Source: Aporrectodea caliginosa
Taxonomy: Eukaryota > Annelida > Clitellata > Crassiclitellata > Lumbricidae
NCBI GenBank assembly: GCA_020284085.1
Contig: JACEVL010000461.1
Location: 488,501-552,500, forward strand
DNA: 64,000 nt
Direction: 5' to 3'
Below, piece after piece: positions 10,091-20,864 of this stretch. A model generated the notes under the pieces. That model had not been told where the DNA came from. It made no database searches and saw only the letters and a list, made by a program, of their open reading frames with translations. The position numbers and the translations under genes were made by a program. Each line of letters starts with the position of its first letter. Position 1 is the first letter of the stretch.

Positions 10091-11303
10091 TATAATATTA
10101 TACGGACATACATACAGATGGACAGACATAAGACAAACAGAGGTTGTCTGAACCCCTGTCCATCTGCATCATAAGCCCCTTAAATTACAGGACTGTAGGC
10201 GCTCATGCTCGGGACTTGGAACTTGGGTCCATTCTCAATTTACACTTTTTATCATAAAAATGAATAAAGAGTCCAATTTGCATGAACTTTTGTTTGTTCT
10301 GTTTGCCTCGAAAAGAGCTATTTCTGGGAAAAACAGTGACACTAAATTCTGAATCATTCAAGGTCATTTCAAGGTCAGAATAAATTAAATCTTGCAAAAA
10401 TCAGGGAAAATGGCCAAATCTCAGCCAATAATTCTTGAAAATAGCTAATTCTTTCTCATTTGTCTCTTCTTGATAAGGGCTACCTGGGATAAAAAAAACA
10501 AGGCTACCAAATGTAAGGCGATCCAAGGTCATTTTGAGATCAAAAAGGTCAATTTCAGAGGAAAAACCAGAGGAAATAGTAATAGCTCAGACAAATATTC
10601 TTACATTTTAAATATTCTTTTACATGTTTGCAGGAACCGATTAGGGCCACACTACCTAAGAACTATGACAAAAAATTTAACACATTCCAATGCTATTTCA
10701 AGGTCAAAATCAAGGGAAAAGCCTCAGCCAAATGTTGTTCTATTTGAGTGATTCTTTAACCTCTGCTCGTGCCGATAAGGGCTGCATCCGCGAAGACAAA
10801 GTACCTTAAGGTTAAAATAATCCAAGGTCACTTCATGGTCAAAAGATCAAAATCAATAGAAAACTGCCATATCTCGGCCAAATGTTGTTTTATTTGGGTG
10901 ATTCTGTGTATTGTGTAATGGTCATTGTTCCTTGATTTTGACCTTTGGCCTTCAAATGACCTCGGGTTAACCAAAGGTCATTTCAAGGGCAAATGTCAAA
11001 ATCAAGGAACAATGACCATTACATAGAATCACCCAAACAGAACAACATTTGGCTGAGTTATATGCTTTTTCCTTGATTTTGACCTTTAGACCTTGAAATA
11101 GCATTGGAATGTGTTAAATTTTTGTCATAGTCATTGAGAATGGACCCAAGTTCGAAGTCCCGAGGCTGAGCGCATAATTATACAGTCCTGTAATTTAAGG
11201 GGTCTATGATGCAGATGGACAGACATAAAGACGGACAGGGGTTCAGACAATCTCTGTTCGTCTTTATGTCTGTCCATCTGTATATATGTCCGTATAATAT
11301 ATA
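10090..11303. mobile_element. Large foldback element with internal palindrome
   Basis: Outer arms 10090-10240 and 11125-11303 are inverted copies sharing CTTAAATTACAGGACTGTA and TTGGGTCCATTCTCAA. The right arm has an extra repeat of about 20 bp. The interior is built from tandem degenerate units carrying CAAGGTCATTTCAAGGTCA-like words, and holds a near-perfect palindrome centred near 10970 with arms of roughly 120 bp. No transposase ORF. The type is unassigned. Confidence 0.7.
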
Positions 11304-12222
11304 TCGAGCCTGCCTGATAATAACAGTGGCAAAGCCCCAGCCACCAAGGGTTTTTATTTATCTATTATTATTAATATTAGGCCCTATTATTAATTATTAT
11401 TATTATTACAAACATTTTTAACGCGCACAAAGACACAGAAATGCGATTTAGAGGCTCGGCTACAGGCCTATAGTCAGTCCGCACTCAGTCGCCGGGGAAG
11501 AGCTGTTAGATTTGCAAAGGTTTATATGGGATTGGGTTTTAAGAAAACATCAATATGTACACGTATGGATTTTATGAGCAAGGAATAATTGTGAGAAATT
11601 CACATAAATTACCAGTTCAATGTGCCTTTCATTGCAGCCTTTGCCAATTTTTGACAAGTTATATCGATTGACTATTAAACTGCAAAGAGATGTTAATTTT
11701 AGTCTGTTACTGTGCATTGTTGAACTGCTGTGCTATAACTGTGTTAAACAGTTTTCAGTTGACAAATGAATTCTTCTGAGCCCAGATCCATCCCACTTCT
11801 GAAGCACTCTATCCAAATCTAAATCAATTTTCTGTTTATTAAGAAAGACAATCAGGTACAATGTCAGAGTTTAGAGAAATAGACAAATAGTAGGTGTTTA
11901 GCTTCACATCGTGCAGTTGACCATAATGTTCAAATGAAGAATGGGATTTGACATTGAACACTAGCATATATAGGACTCTACAGGTATGACGTTTTATTGT
12001 CTTCAACTGGCAGCTCAAACGGGTGCCGTCTGGGCCGAAGATTGTAGCGTCTCTCGGCCACCGGCGGGAACAGGCAACATAGGACGTGGAACTCGCTCTG
12101 GACAACTGCCTGAAGCAACCCGATGTGTATGTAGGCAGGTGCCAATCCGCTCAGTCATTCTTTAGATGTTGTTGTTCTCAGAAGTCTAGTCTTCTCAGCG
12201 TACTGAAGGATCTTTCACAGCA
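11304..12222. other. Intergenic stretch, no gene recognised
   Basis: An ATT-rich microsatellite occupies about 11356-11410. The rest, to about 12200, contains small ORFs on both strands and one GC-richer patch (12000-12200). I could not link any of them to a family. Confidence 0.4.
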
Positions 12223-12398
12223 GCAAGAACCGAAGCAGGACGTTTTGGCGCCGCCGTTTTGGCGCCGGACGTTTTGGCGCTAATAAACGTAGTAAATAAT
12301 GTTAGTTTTTTAATGCAAAGAAATATAGGAGAGCCAAGTTCTTATGGTGAATTGGATTGATTAAAATAGAATTTGGTGCGTTAATCCCATCTTCTTAA

Positions 12399-13370
12399 CC
12401 CTCGGGCTACCAAGGGGGGGTGGGGTGGTTGCCACCCCCTAGGTTTTTTTCATCTCAAACTTTTTCTGTATGGAATAAAAATTTGACCTTTTAGGTAGCT
12501 GTAGGGGTTCATTTACACACGTTTTGAGGTAAAATGTGAGATGATATCTCACACCGTTCAAAAGTTATACCCAATATACCCGAGGTACAAGGGGAGGGGT
12601 GGATACCACCCCCTAGATTTTCGACTATATCTTATCCGTCATTTAATATTAAGAGACACAAATTATACCATTCTATAGAGGGAATGTGGGGCTACATTTC
12701 TATGGTCACTGAGTTGACCTGAGACAACCGGAAGTGCTCAAAATAAATAATAATACGCGTAACATGCGCGAAAAATGGCTGAATGGAAGCACTCCCCCCT
12801 TAGTTTTTTGTCTGTAGCGTATTCATTTGTCTTCCTGGAAGAGAAACAAAGATACCATTCTTTAGAGGGAATGAAGGGCTTCATTTGCATACCTACGTCT
12901 TTGTCTTTTGAATACCGGAAGTGATCAAAATAAATAATAATACGCGTAATCTGTGTGAAAATGGCTGAATACAGCATTACAACGTAAACCGATATATATG
13001 TATGGATATATATGTATGGATGTACATTTATACTATATAAACATGTGTAGGGATGATTTTGTGTATCTTTTATACATAGATTAGTTTCAAAACACACAAA
13101 ATCTTATATTTGTTTATCCAAAAAGTACAAAATGTACGCAATAATATACAATATTGCTAATTAATGGGTTCCGTTGTTAAAAGTGATGTAATTTCGAGGT
13201 GCATTCACATAATGTACAACTAATTATACCATTCTGTGCAGAAATGAATGCTGAATCCACTGCTGTATTACAAGTTATGATATGTAAAACCAAACACGAA
13301 ATCCAGGGGGGGTGGTAACCACCCCCCCCTTGGTAGTCCGTGTTACAAAAAAAGCTTGGTAGCCCTAGGG
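12399..13370. mobile_element. TTAA-flanked MITE, piggyBac-like
   Basis: TTAA occurs at 12395-12398 and 13371-13374. The inverted ends CCCTCGGGCTACCAAG and CTTGGTAGCCCTAGGG are followed inside by a GGGGGTGG-rich palindrome. TTAA targets and CCC-starting ends fit piggyBac. The 119-residue minus-strand ORF looks like chance. The element interrupts a core array of the surrounding type-I element. Confidence 0.75.
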
Positions 13371-13429
13371 TTAATGCTGTAGTATTCGTTGGTAAGAATC
13401 CTAATGTTCAATCTACCAATGTCCAGTGA

Positions 13430-13660
13430 CGTAAGAAGAAATTATTTTCATCAATCAGCTTCGACTTTAAGAAAACAGTTCTTATAATTGATCCAGCTCC
13501 CATTGAAACAATTATTTTTCAGATCAATCGAGATCCCATTGAAACAATTTCATCAATCCAGTTCTCATTTAAGTAATTATTGTCATCAATCCGGCTTCCA
13601 TTGAGACAATTATTTTCATCAATCAGCTTCGATTTTAAGAAAACAATTCTTATATTTTGT
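13430..13660 (-). repeat. Core-array segment
   Basis: Five to six CATCAATC...GCTTC units with short spacers, including near-duplicate units TTCATCAATCAGCTTCGA at about 13447 and 13615. It belongs to the interior of the type-I composite. Confidence 0.6.
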
Positions 13661-13699
13661 GCACAAACGTTTTGCATATATAATGAGCACAGGTGTTCC

Positions 13700-14818
13700 C
13701 ATAGGCGTAACTTTCTATTGTGACGGTGGTGTCCGGTCACCACCACATTTAAGAGTGGTGGTGATAGTCACCACCACTTTTCTGTCCTGCAATAAAATAT
13801 AGGCCTATTTTTTTAACATGAAAGCATTGGGCTGTCTACCGTCTAGGCTATTCATGCATACATAACATCGCAATGGCGGCAATGCTGTCCACACTGCCTT
13901 ACTATGTTTGGTTTCATAATTTGGTGATGCCATCAATTTTGTTTCTATAAAGGGTCAAATTATCACATTCATAGGGAAAAATGGATCGATTCATTGTAAA
14001 GAGACCGCGAAAGATTACAATTGTGCATGTGTGCCTAAATGGAAGTTCGAATGATGAAAATATATAATTCTTTGTTTCAATAGAAGTTGGATTGATGGAA
14101 ATAATTGTTTACGTAAATAGAAGCTGGATTGATTGAGCAGATTATAAGTCTTTGCTTCAATAGAAGCTTGATAGATGAAGTTTTTTGCTTAAATAGAAAA
14201 AAATGGGATTGACGAAAACAATTCTTGCCTAAAGAGAAGTTCGATTGATGAATTTTTTGGTTAAGTAGCAGTTGGATTGATGACAATAATTCTTGCTTAA
14301 ACAGAAGTTCGATTGATGACATTTTTTCTCCTAAATGGAAGCTGGATTGCTGACAATTAGGCTATCATGGCCATTGGTAGACTGCTTACTAACCAGCGTC
14401 AAGTAGGGCATTGAATAATTAATGACATTAAAATAATTAACCAACCTAAACTACGGGATAACCATTTAGCGTTGATAATGACTATTGATACCATAACGTC
14501 GATTATTGTAGTAGGCTACAGTAGGCCTACTGTAGTAGCCTAACGATATTCACTTAAAATTCGCTGTAGCAGCAGCACAATGCGCAACATGTCTCTCAGG
14601 CTTCGACGCTGCAAGAGTCTCTTCTCTGCTTCGCAACTGGACTTGGAACACCATCGAACACTCTCTGGACAACCCTCTGACTTAACGCAGCGCTTGCGAA
14701 TAAGCTGGTATCCTGCGCTTAGCTAGGGCCTATAGCTTTCCAGTATTACATTTAAAAATTAGGTGGACGGGAGTGGTCACCAGTCACCACCACTTTCTGG
14801 GGCAAAGTTACGCCCTTG
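13700..14818 (+). mobile_element. hAT-like non-autonomous element carrying a core array
   Basis: Ends CATAGGCGTAACTTT and AAAGTTACGCCCTTG are flanked by the exact 8 bp duplication GGTGTTCC (13692-13699 and 14819-14826). GTGGTGGTGACT-like subterminal sequence is repeated near both ends. At about 13981 a reading frame starts MDRFIVKRPRK, like hAT transposase N-termini. It is cut after a dozen codons by a core array that ends with type-B sequence at 14462. Later sequence (about 14590-14690) weakly resembles a hAT C-terminus. A gutted hAT copy is likely. Confidence 0.65.
14030..14462 (+). mobile_element. Core array with type-B right end inside the hAT-like element
   Basis: About nine GGATTGATGA-type units are followed by CTTACTAACCAGCGTCAAGTA and the terminal ACTACGGGATAACC. 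The left B terminus is missing, replaced by hAT sequence. Confidence 0.65.
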
Positions 14819-14834
14819 GGTGTTCCTAAGGTTT

Positions 14835-15284
14835 ATATATATATATATATAATGTGTATCGATTGTTAGGCGGCCAATGCGAATATATATATAGGTCTTA
14901 GTTGCGCGGTCGGCTAGCGAGAGCGCCTGGCCTTAAGTAAACATTGGCTGACGGTATATTGTCTCTTTGCACGTGCCGATAGCGCGCCAAAGTTGAAACT
15001 TGCTGACGGCAGTCTTTTGAACAGGACAGTTTGTTTTAATGCAGTAGAGAGCTGTATGTTAGTAGCTACAGTCGAGTTTTATGTTTGATGAAGAACATTG
15101 ATATTGAAGTGTTGAGTTTTAAAATAATTGTGTTTGAAGGAAGAAGAAACATTAAAAGAACTGTGTCAATTTAATTCTTAAACAGTTAGAAGACGTTGAG
15201 CGGTTATATGTAGAGGTAAGGAAAAGTGTTTGAGTTAGGTCACAACTAAGAACTAAGGAAGAAGAGTTGGTGACATGTTTATTT
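14835..15284 (+). other. Possible captured promoter or first exon, no ORF
   Basis: After a TA microsatellite comes a GC-richer patch (GCGCGGTCGGCTAGCGAG), then sequence with no long ORF that reaches a good splice-donor match, AGAGGTAAGG, at about 15211-15220. This resembles a 5' exon but nothing confirms transcription. Confidence 0.2.
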
Positions 15285-15639
15285 TCATCAATCCAGCCAC
15301 CATTTACCTAAGAACTTTCTCATCAATCCAACTTCGATTGCGCGTTTCTGAGATAGAAATAATTGACCAACCCAACGGTGGCGCCTAAACACCCGGCGCC
15401 AAAACGGCCGGCGCCAAAAAGTCACGTACCGGCAAGAACCGACTGGCTTAAGTATCAGAGTCTGAGCGTGTCTCTTCAATCAATATTCGTTTAATTCAAC
15501 AAATCCAGTTGTCATGACGCAACTGGTTACAAGCAACACCAATTAGCTGTAGAGTCAAGCTTGAGTTAGTCATTCAAGACAATTACAAGTTAGTATGAGA
15601 CAATTATTATGTATCTTTAAACAAGACTCGCGGAATGTA

Positions 15640-15770
15640 ATTACACTTATCCTTGGTGAGGAGGGTGAAATTGTGCAGGGTAATTGTGCTTCAGACCATT
15701 GGCAAAATCCTGGTCATTAGTCAATCAAAGTTCCAGTATATAAAAAGGCACGGAGTTTATCCTTCTTTAT
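15640..15770 (+). repeat. Partial copy of CATAGGCGTA-type MITE
   Basis: It shares CAGACCATTGGCAAAAT, GGTCATTAGTCAATC and AGTTCCAGTATATAAAAA with the elements at 27223 and 31427. Its ends were not found. Confidence 0.5.
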
Positions 15771-16290
15771 GAAAAAATAGCATCCGCAATTAATATACAT
15801 GTAAGTAGATTAGGCTAACAGAATTTGTTCCTTAATACACAACGAATGCAAATACTATAATTGCCTGAAGAGCAAAATATAGTCTAATAATTATATAGTT
15901 TAACCAAATGATGCAGTACACTAGTTCTGCAGAAGTATTGATGGCATTATATTCAAGACTTAAGAGTCAAGTTGCAAAAAGTGAAACTCACAACAGAATA
16001 CTTTACCGTGTCCAAGTCCGCTAGTATAAAATTTCATATGACCTGCAGCAAATGTGTAGTGTTTTAGAGTGTTTCTATTAAAAAAAGTAGCTACCTTTAC
16101 CGTACCTTAGACGCGAAACACTTACAGGGAGGACCTTCCGGATACCATACACCAGAATACTTGATGCCCAATTATTTCGTAATTAAAAATAAAATGATAC
16201 CCAATAAGAATTTGTCTGTATACATGTATCTCGGCACTACAACAGCACTTATTTACATCAAAATTAAATGTCTCAATCTTTCCTCAATCT
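15771..16290. other. 3' flank of the minus-strand zinc-finger gene
   Basis: AT-rich, with no ORF or recognised repeat. It lies downstream of the gene ending at 16291. Confidence 0.4.
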
Positions 16291-17586
16291 TTAACTACAA
16301 GTGTTGGGAATTTCAAATCGGCACAGGTCAATAAATAAGTCTTCTGGTGGGGAAAATCGATGGCCAAAACAATGGTCTAGAAATTCCATCTCTATTTCAA
16401 GCAGTTCGTCACAGATACCACATCCAAAAGATTTTGACAAAGACGCTTTTGCATCTACACAAGGTTTGAATTTGCAACCGGGCAGATCTTCTCCATCTCT
16501 AGCTTCTGGTAAAGAACCTGCCATTCGAATAGAATCCGTATTTGCATTCTTTTCGAAAGGTTCATTTGGTTCATCAGTGACGCCTGTACTATTAAATGTG
16601 ATGCAATGGTCAGATAGGTTATCAATTATTACTTCACTTTCAATTTTAAGATCCTGTGGATGAGTTCCTGCATGGAGCTTAGACTGGCTCGCTGAAGAAT
16701 TGCTCTTAGCATAAGGAGTATTGCGCGTGTGTGCCCTCTGATTTGCACGAGTTCTTCTGTGTCTGTTTAGACTTCCAGGTTGTGTGAATCCTGTATTAGA
16801 AACCTCACATATGCATGGTTTTTTTCCGGTATGCGTTATCATATGACTCTTTAGAGAAGTGACTGCTGTAAATGATTTCTCACATAACTGGCATCCAGTA
16901 TGGGTTCTCATGTGTGCTTTCAGGTGACTGCCATTGACAAATGAACTCTCACACACCTGACATTTGTATGGTTTCTCTCCAGTATGAGATCTGATGCGTG
17001 TTGTCAGATGACTTCCTTGTGCAAATGATTTCTGACATAACTGGCACTTGTATGGTGTTTCTCCAGTATGAGTTTTCATGTGTGTTTTCAGATTGCCACC
17101 TTGAGTAAATGATTTTTGACAAAACTGACACTTGTATGGTTTCTCTCCAGTATGGATTCTCATGTGTGTTTTCAGATCACGACCTTGAGTAAATGATTTC
17201 TGACATAACTGACATTTGTATGGTTTCTCTCCAGTGTGTGTTTTCATGTGTGTTTTCAGATTGCAAGCCTGAGTAAATGATTTCTGACATAACTGGCATC
17301 TGTATGGTTTCTCTCCAGTATGGGTTCTCATGTGTAATTTCAGCTCACAACCTGTAGTAAATGATTTCTGACATAACTGACATTTGTATGGTTTCTCTGC
17401 AGTGTGTGTTTTCATGTGTCTTTTCAGATAACCTCCTTCAGTAAATATTTTCTTACATAACTGACATTTGTACGGTGTTTCTCCAGTATGGGTTCTCGAG
17501 TCCATTTTCAGATGACTGCCTTTGACAAATGATTTCTGACGTAACTGACATTTGTATGGTTTCTCGCCAATAATATGGGCTCTCAT
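16291..17586 (-). CDS. Poly-C2H2 zinc-finger protein, 7 intact fingers plus C-terminal finger
   Basis: The 431-residue ORF holds ten 28-residue finger units from residue 11. Units 2-6, 8 and 9 are canonical. Unit 1 has Cys to Arg and a lost His, unit 7 has His to Arg (LTTRIRSH), and unit 10 has lost its second Cys and last His. The linker between units 8 and 9 is cut to HTG, so the pair may bind DNA with altered spacing. The acidic tail with KIESEVIIDNLSDHCITF matches the 6351 protein. A C-terminal finger lies at about 387-409 (FGCGICDELLEIEMEF, then DHCFGH). Unlike its relatives, the ORF runs nine residues past the usual end. The probable role is nuclear DNA binding; the target is unknown. 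Confidence 0.85.
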   Translation of the reverse strand: MRAHIIGEKPYKCQLRQKSFVKGSHLKMDSRTHTGETPYKCQLCKKIFTEGGYLKRHMKTHTAEKPYKCQLCQKSFTTGCELKLHMRTHTGEKPYRCQLCQKSFTQACNLKTHMKTHTGEKPYKCQLCQKSFTQGRDLKTHMRIHTGEKPYKCQFCQKSFTQGGNLKTHMKTHTGETPYKCQLCQKSFAQGSHLTTRIRSHTGEKPYKCQVCESSFVNGSHLKAHMRTHTGCQLCEKSFTAVTSLKSHMITHTGKKPCICEVSNTGFTQPGSLNRHRRTRANQRAHTRNTPYAKSNSSASQSKLHAGTHPQDLKIESEVIIDNLSDHCITFNSTGVTDEPNEPFEKNANTDSIRMAGSLPEARDGEDLPGCKFKPCVDAKASLSKSFGCGICDELLEIEMEFLDHCFGHRFSPPEDLFIDLCRFEIPNTCS

Positions 17587-17589
17587 AAT

Positions 17590-17905
17590 GCACCATCAAC
17601 CAATGTACTTCAGTAAATGATATATCTCATAACTGACATTTGCATGGTTGCTCTCTAGTATGTTTTCTCAGAGCAGCTGTCAGAACTTCATCTTGAACAA
17701 ATGATTTCTGAAATGATTGATGCTTCTGTGGTTTTCCAGCAAGATTAGTTGTTATATGCTTCTGTAAATCACCAGAATGTGCAAATGTCACAGAATTTGG
17801 ACTTGTATGGGATTTCTTCAACGTGAGTAGCATCCATTCGAAAGCAAATGAATGTAAATACTTTCTGCTTTGGTTGATGCAAGTGCATCTTTTCACATGT
17901 TTCAT
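17590..17905 (-). pseudogene. Decayed 5' fingers of the same locus
   Basis: The frame encodes degenerate fingers: FAHSGDLQKH without its Cys pair, and CKCQL followed by a stop, then DISFTEVHWL. HTREQP and LAGKPQ are worn linkers. It abuts the intact ORF, so the 5' end of the ancestral reading frame has been lost. Confidence 0.55.
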
Positions 17906-18300
17906 GTATGATTAATACTTCTTTTGGGATAAATTATTAATTTAGTCACACGGAAAATAGTGATCTTTTGTGATGAAATATTGAAGTCATCCAATTTCTG
18001 TAGAATAGCACACCCTTGTGTTATAATTCTGTAACGATATTAACTGATGATGCTGTAATTGATGACAAACAGGCTGCAGATAAATATATCCCCTCTAATG
18101 TTCTTGATGAAGATCAATGAGATATAGGCCTTCTCAATCATGGCATTGAGGAGTTCTAATGTAATGTTGTTCGTCTTCATGCACTTGTTAACAAGAACTT
18201 CAGGCACCTATTAAAATGAAGATCAGCAACACCCAGTAATAGGTTGTTTAACGACTTAAAAAAATTTAATTATTGTTCATAACTGAAAGCTAATTTCAGT
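17906..18300 (-). other. Probable 5' flank of the zinc-finger locus
   Basis: On the minus strand, words such as GTGCATGAAGACGAAC and CTTGTTAAC resemble the paralogous 5' region near 36740 and 59720. No promoter element can be assigned. Confidence 0.35.
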
Positions 18301-18329
18301 TACATTTAAATGAGGGTAATCTATCATTT

Positions 18330-18735
18330 TAGGATTCTTAATTATTCGCCCATTGTAGCATTATTATTTTACATCAGTCCAACTTCTACTTTGGCAAGAA
18401 TTCTTTTCATAATCCGGCTTCCATGTAGGCAAGAATTCGTTTCATCATTTCGAATTCCATTTAACCAGGAATTATTTTCATCAATCCAGCTTCTATTGAA
18501 TCGAAAACTGAATTTCATCCATCCAGCTTCTATTTACGGTAAAAATTATTTAGATCAATCCAACTTCAGTTTTGAACACATGTTTTCATCAATCCCACTT
18601 CCATTTAGGGAAACAATTTCTTTCATCAATCCAGCTTCCATTTTAAAGTGACAATATAAAATAATTTAGCAACGTAAACTACGACTTTACCACAATCTCT
18701 TTCATCAATCCAGCTTCCGTTTTAATTTAACGATA
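18330..18735 (-). mobile_element. Composite core array, type-C left, type-A right
   Basis: It starts with type-C subterminal sequence (ATTCGCCCATTGTAGCATT) and continues through about eight CATCAATCC units. It closes at 18692 with a type-A end, AACTACGACTTTACC, followed by a further unit to 18735. This is a hybrid or nested copy. Confidence 0.6.
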
Positions 18736-18949
18736 TAATGTATTTACGCGCCCTGTTGAAATCCCACTAGCGAAGTTATAAGTTTAATATCGTGACACTG
18801 CGCTAACGACACCGAGTGGCTTCATTGTCTTAAGGATTTTCAACTGTGATCGCCTACGACAGACTCAAACAGTAAGCTCGAACTATTACATTAGCAAGAT
18901 AAAATCTGACCAGTTATTAGACAGATGCATTTCAACGACAATCTGAATG

Positions 18950-19060
18950 TAACTTCCATTCGTACAAAATGGCGAGCGATTAAAGAGTTAATATTGGAAT
19001 ATTACGGAGGCTGGCTTTGGAAAGTATTTTCTGCCATCTAGTGAATATTTTACATTGCTA
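18950..19060 (-). repeat. Dispersed repeat, copy 3
   Basis: It contains ACAAAATGGCGAGCGATTAAA and TTTCTGCCATCTAGTG, the complement of copies on the other strand and parallel to 54520-54720. Confidence 0.5.
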
Positions 19061-19165
19061 TATCACTTTGGTAAACTGAATTATTATCAGACCTTGGACA
19101 TGACAATGTATCATTATTATTGACATAATAATAAAATAGCATTCTGTGGCATCTTATTAATTGCA

Positions 19166-19895
19166 GAATTATTGCTAAATAGAAGTCGGATTGATGAAAA
19201 TAATGTATGCTTATATTTAAGTGGACCTGAAGAAAAGGGCAAGCCTTTAGTAACGGGGGCTTAAGGATAGGCCTATATATAGTGCGTAAGTATACTGGCG
19301 TCGGTTAGGGTCAGGGTTAGGGGTGAGCGGGGAATTCCGAGCCGGACAATTCGGATCGGACAATTAGAAGCGAACTTACGGGGCTGTTAGTGTTAGGGCG
19401 AAAAGACATTTATTTGGTGGCACCAAGCTATTTTTCTCTGAACTTCGAGACTCTTTGAAATAGTAACACCAAAGGCTCGTATACAAGTTGGATTGATGAA
19501 AAGAAGTGTTGATTAAATAGACGCTGGGTTGATGAAAATAATTCTTGCTTAAATAGAAGCTGGATTAATGAAAATAATTGTTGATTAAATAGAAGCTGGG
19601 TTGATGAAAATAATTCTTGCTTAAATAGAAGATGGATTGATAAAAAGAATTGTTGATTAAATAGAAGCTGGGTTGATGAAAATAATTCTTGCTTAAATAG
19701 AAGATGGATTGATGAAAAGAATTGTTGATTAAATAGAAACTGGGTTGATGAAGATAATTTTTGCTTAAATAGAAGCTGGATTAATTAAAGTTTTCGTAGA
19801 CATTGGTAGACTGCCAACTAACGTAAAGTACGGCTTTGAGAAGATTGTATCAATTTTCCAACGTAAACTGCAGTTTAATCGATCATCAAAACGTG
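19166..19895 (+). repeat. Core array with dimeric higher-order repeat
   Basis: A first unit lies at 19166-19215. The main array, 19481-19800, alternates two unit kinds, TTGATTAAATAGAAGCTGGG and TTGCTTAAATAGAAGATGG, giving a dimer of about 72 bp repeated about four times. It ends with type-A/B subterminal sequence (TAGACTGCCAACTAACG) and CAACGTAAACTGCAG. Unlike the other arrays it shows recent local amplification. Confidence 0.7.
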
Positions 19896-19918
19896 TATAC
19901 AATCTCATAGTGTATGCT

Positions 19919-20008
19919 GCGCGCTTTCGACGGCGCGCAGTTGACGTGCATATTTTGCTGCGCGCAGTTGATGGCGCGCTTTAAACAGCGCGCTTTTGTC
20001 TTGCGCGC
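19919..20008. other. Cluster of six GCGCGC hexamers
   Basis: GCGCGC occurs at 19919, 19933, 19960, 19974, 19988 and 20003, with GCGCGCAGTTGA repeated twice, in an otherwise AT-rich region. No function is assigned. Confidence 0.5.
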
Positions 20009-20364
20009 TAAGGACGAGTCACCGTAGCTATGTAAACAATCAGTTGCCGAGTTCGATGCAGCACCAGCATTCGGCCCTCTGTCCTTGATGCCTATTATGT
20101 TATTTCTTGCAGATAATCTGCTAAATTTGCAGTGTTCAGTTACTACACTAGTTTACTTTATGCACAGTATAGGCTGCTTTGCTAGAGCAATAAAAACACA
20201 CATCAATGTTGAAGTAACTAGTTTTCAGAAGTTATAAAGCAGTGCCAACAATAACATTGAAATTCGTAGCAATCCTATTCTGCGACTGAACACAATGATC
20301 ATACACATCAGCATAATATATTCCAGGTATTTCACTACAATACCTTCCACGAGACTGACAATAT

Positions 20365-20864
20365 TATAGTACTGGTAACTTCCATCATATATAGAAATAT
20401 AAGCAATAGTGTGAGGTTTACTCCAGCCACTTAAATATTCATACTTCTGACACACAGACACTTGCAGTCCCAGCCTAGAAGAGCAAGTCTTCTGGACGTG
20501 ATTGGTGCGTGCCACTATTCCCTCCTACAGCCCACCATATAAAAAGCCTTACCTGGCTTAGTTAAGGATCCCAGACCGAGGCAGAAGAAATAACAGCATG
20601 CTATAACTTTCGAACATGTCTTCTGACAGACATCGGTATGGGTTCCGTGCTAAAAGGATATGAGGTCTGTACATCTCTCATCTCATTGAATGTGATCGTT
20701 GATCAGTAAGAACATGTAACTCTAATCTTACACTGCTCATTAAAGGTCATTATAATTTATTATTATCTGACTTATTTATTCGTGTGAGTTAGTCTTCATC
20801 TTAGTTCCCCATTAGGAATCAATAACATACAACATCAGTCATAGTTCAAATAGTGGACTACGAT
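20365..20864 (+). repeat. Left LTR
   Basis: A likely core promoter, CCATATAAAAAGCC, sits at about 20533-20546. The repeat starts TATAGTACTGG and ends GGACTACGAT, not the usual TG...CA; boundaries rest on the flanking AATAT. Confidence 0.75.

Larger units (their letters stand above)
12231..15431. mobile_element. Composite element, type I, GGCGCC-rich inverted ends
   Basis: Left end 12231-12290 repeats GACGTTTTGGCGCC three times; the right end, 15385-15431, carries CGGCGCCAAAACGG and CGGCGCCAAAAAG. The flanks share GCAAGAACCGA (from 12223 and from 15432), a direct repeat of 8 to 11 bp. Inside are core-array pieces (12345-12390, 13430-13660, 15285-15345), the TTAA element and the hAT-like element. 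It appears to be a core element swollen by later insertions. Confidence 0.6.

Noticed and set aside
12738..13097. 119-residue minus-strand ORF in the TTAA element
   Set aside because: Composition follows TATA-rich repeats (HPYIYIHTYI), with no homology recognised; a MITE of this size is not expected to code.
16301..16663. 120-residue plus-strand ORF
   Set aside because: It is antisense to the C-terminal tail of the minus-strand zinc-finger gene.
20225..20515. 96-residue ORF overlapping the left LTR, partly repeated at 26157-26405
   Set aside because: The shared part is LTR sequence and the rest differs; no protein family fits.
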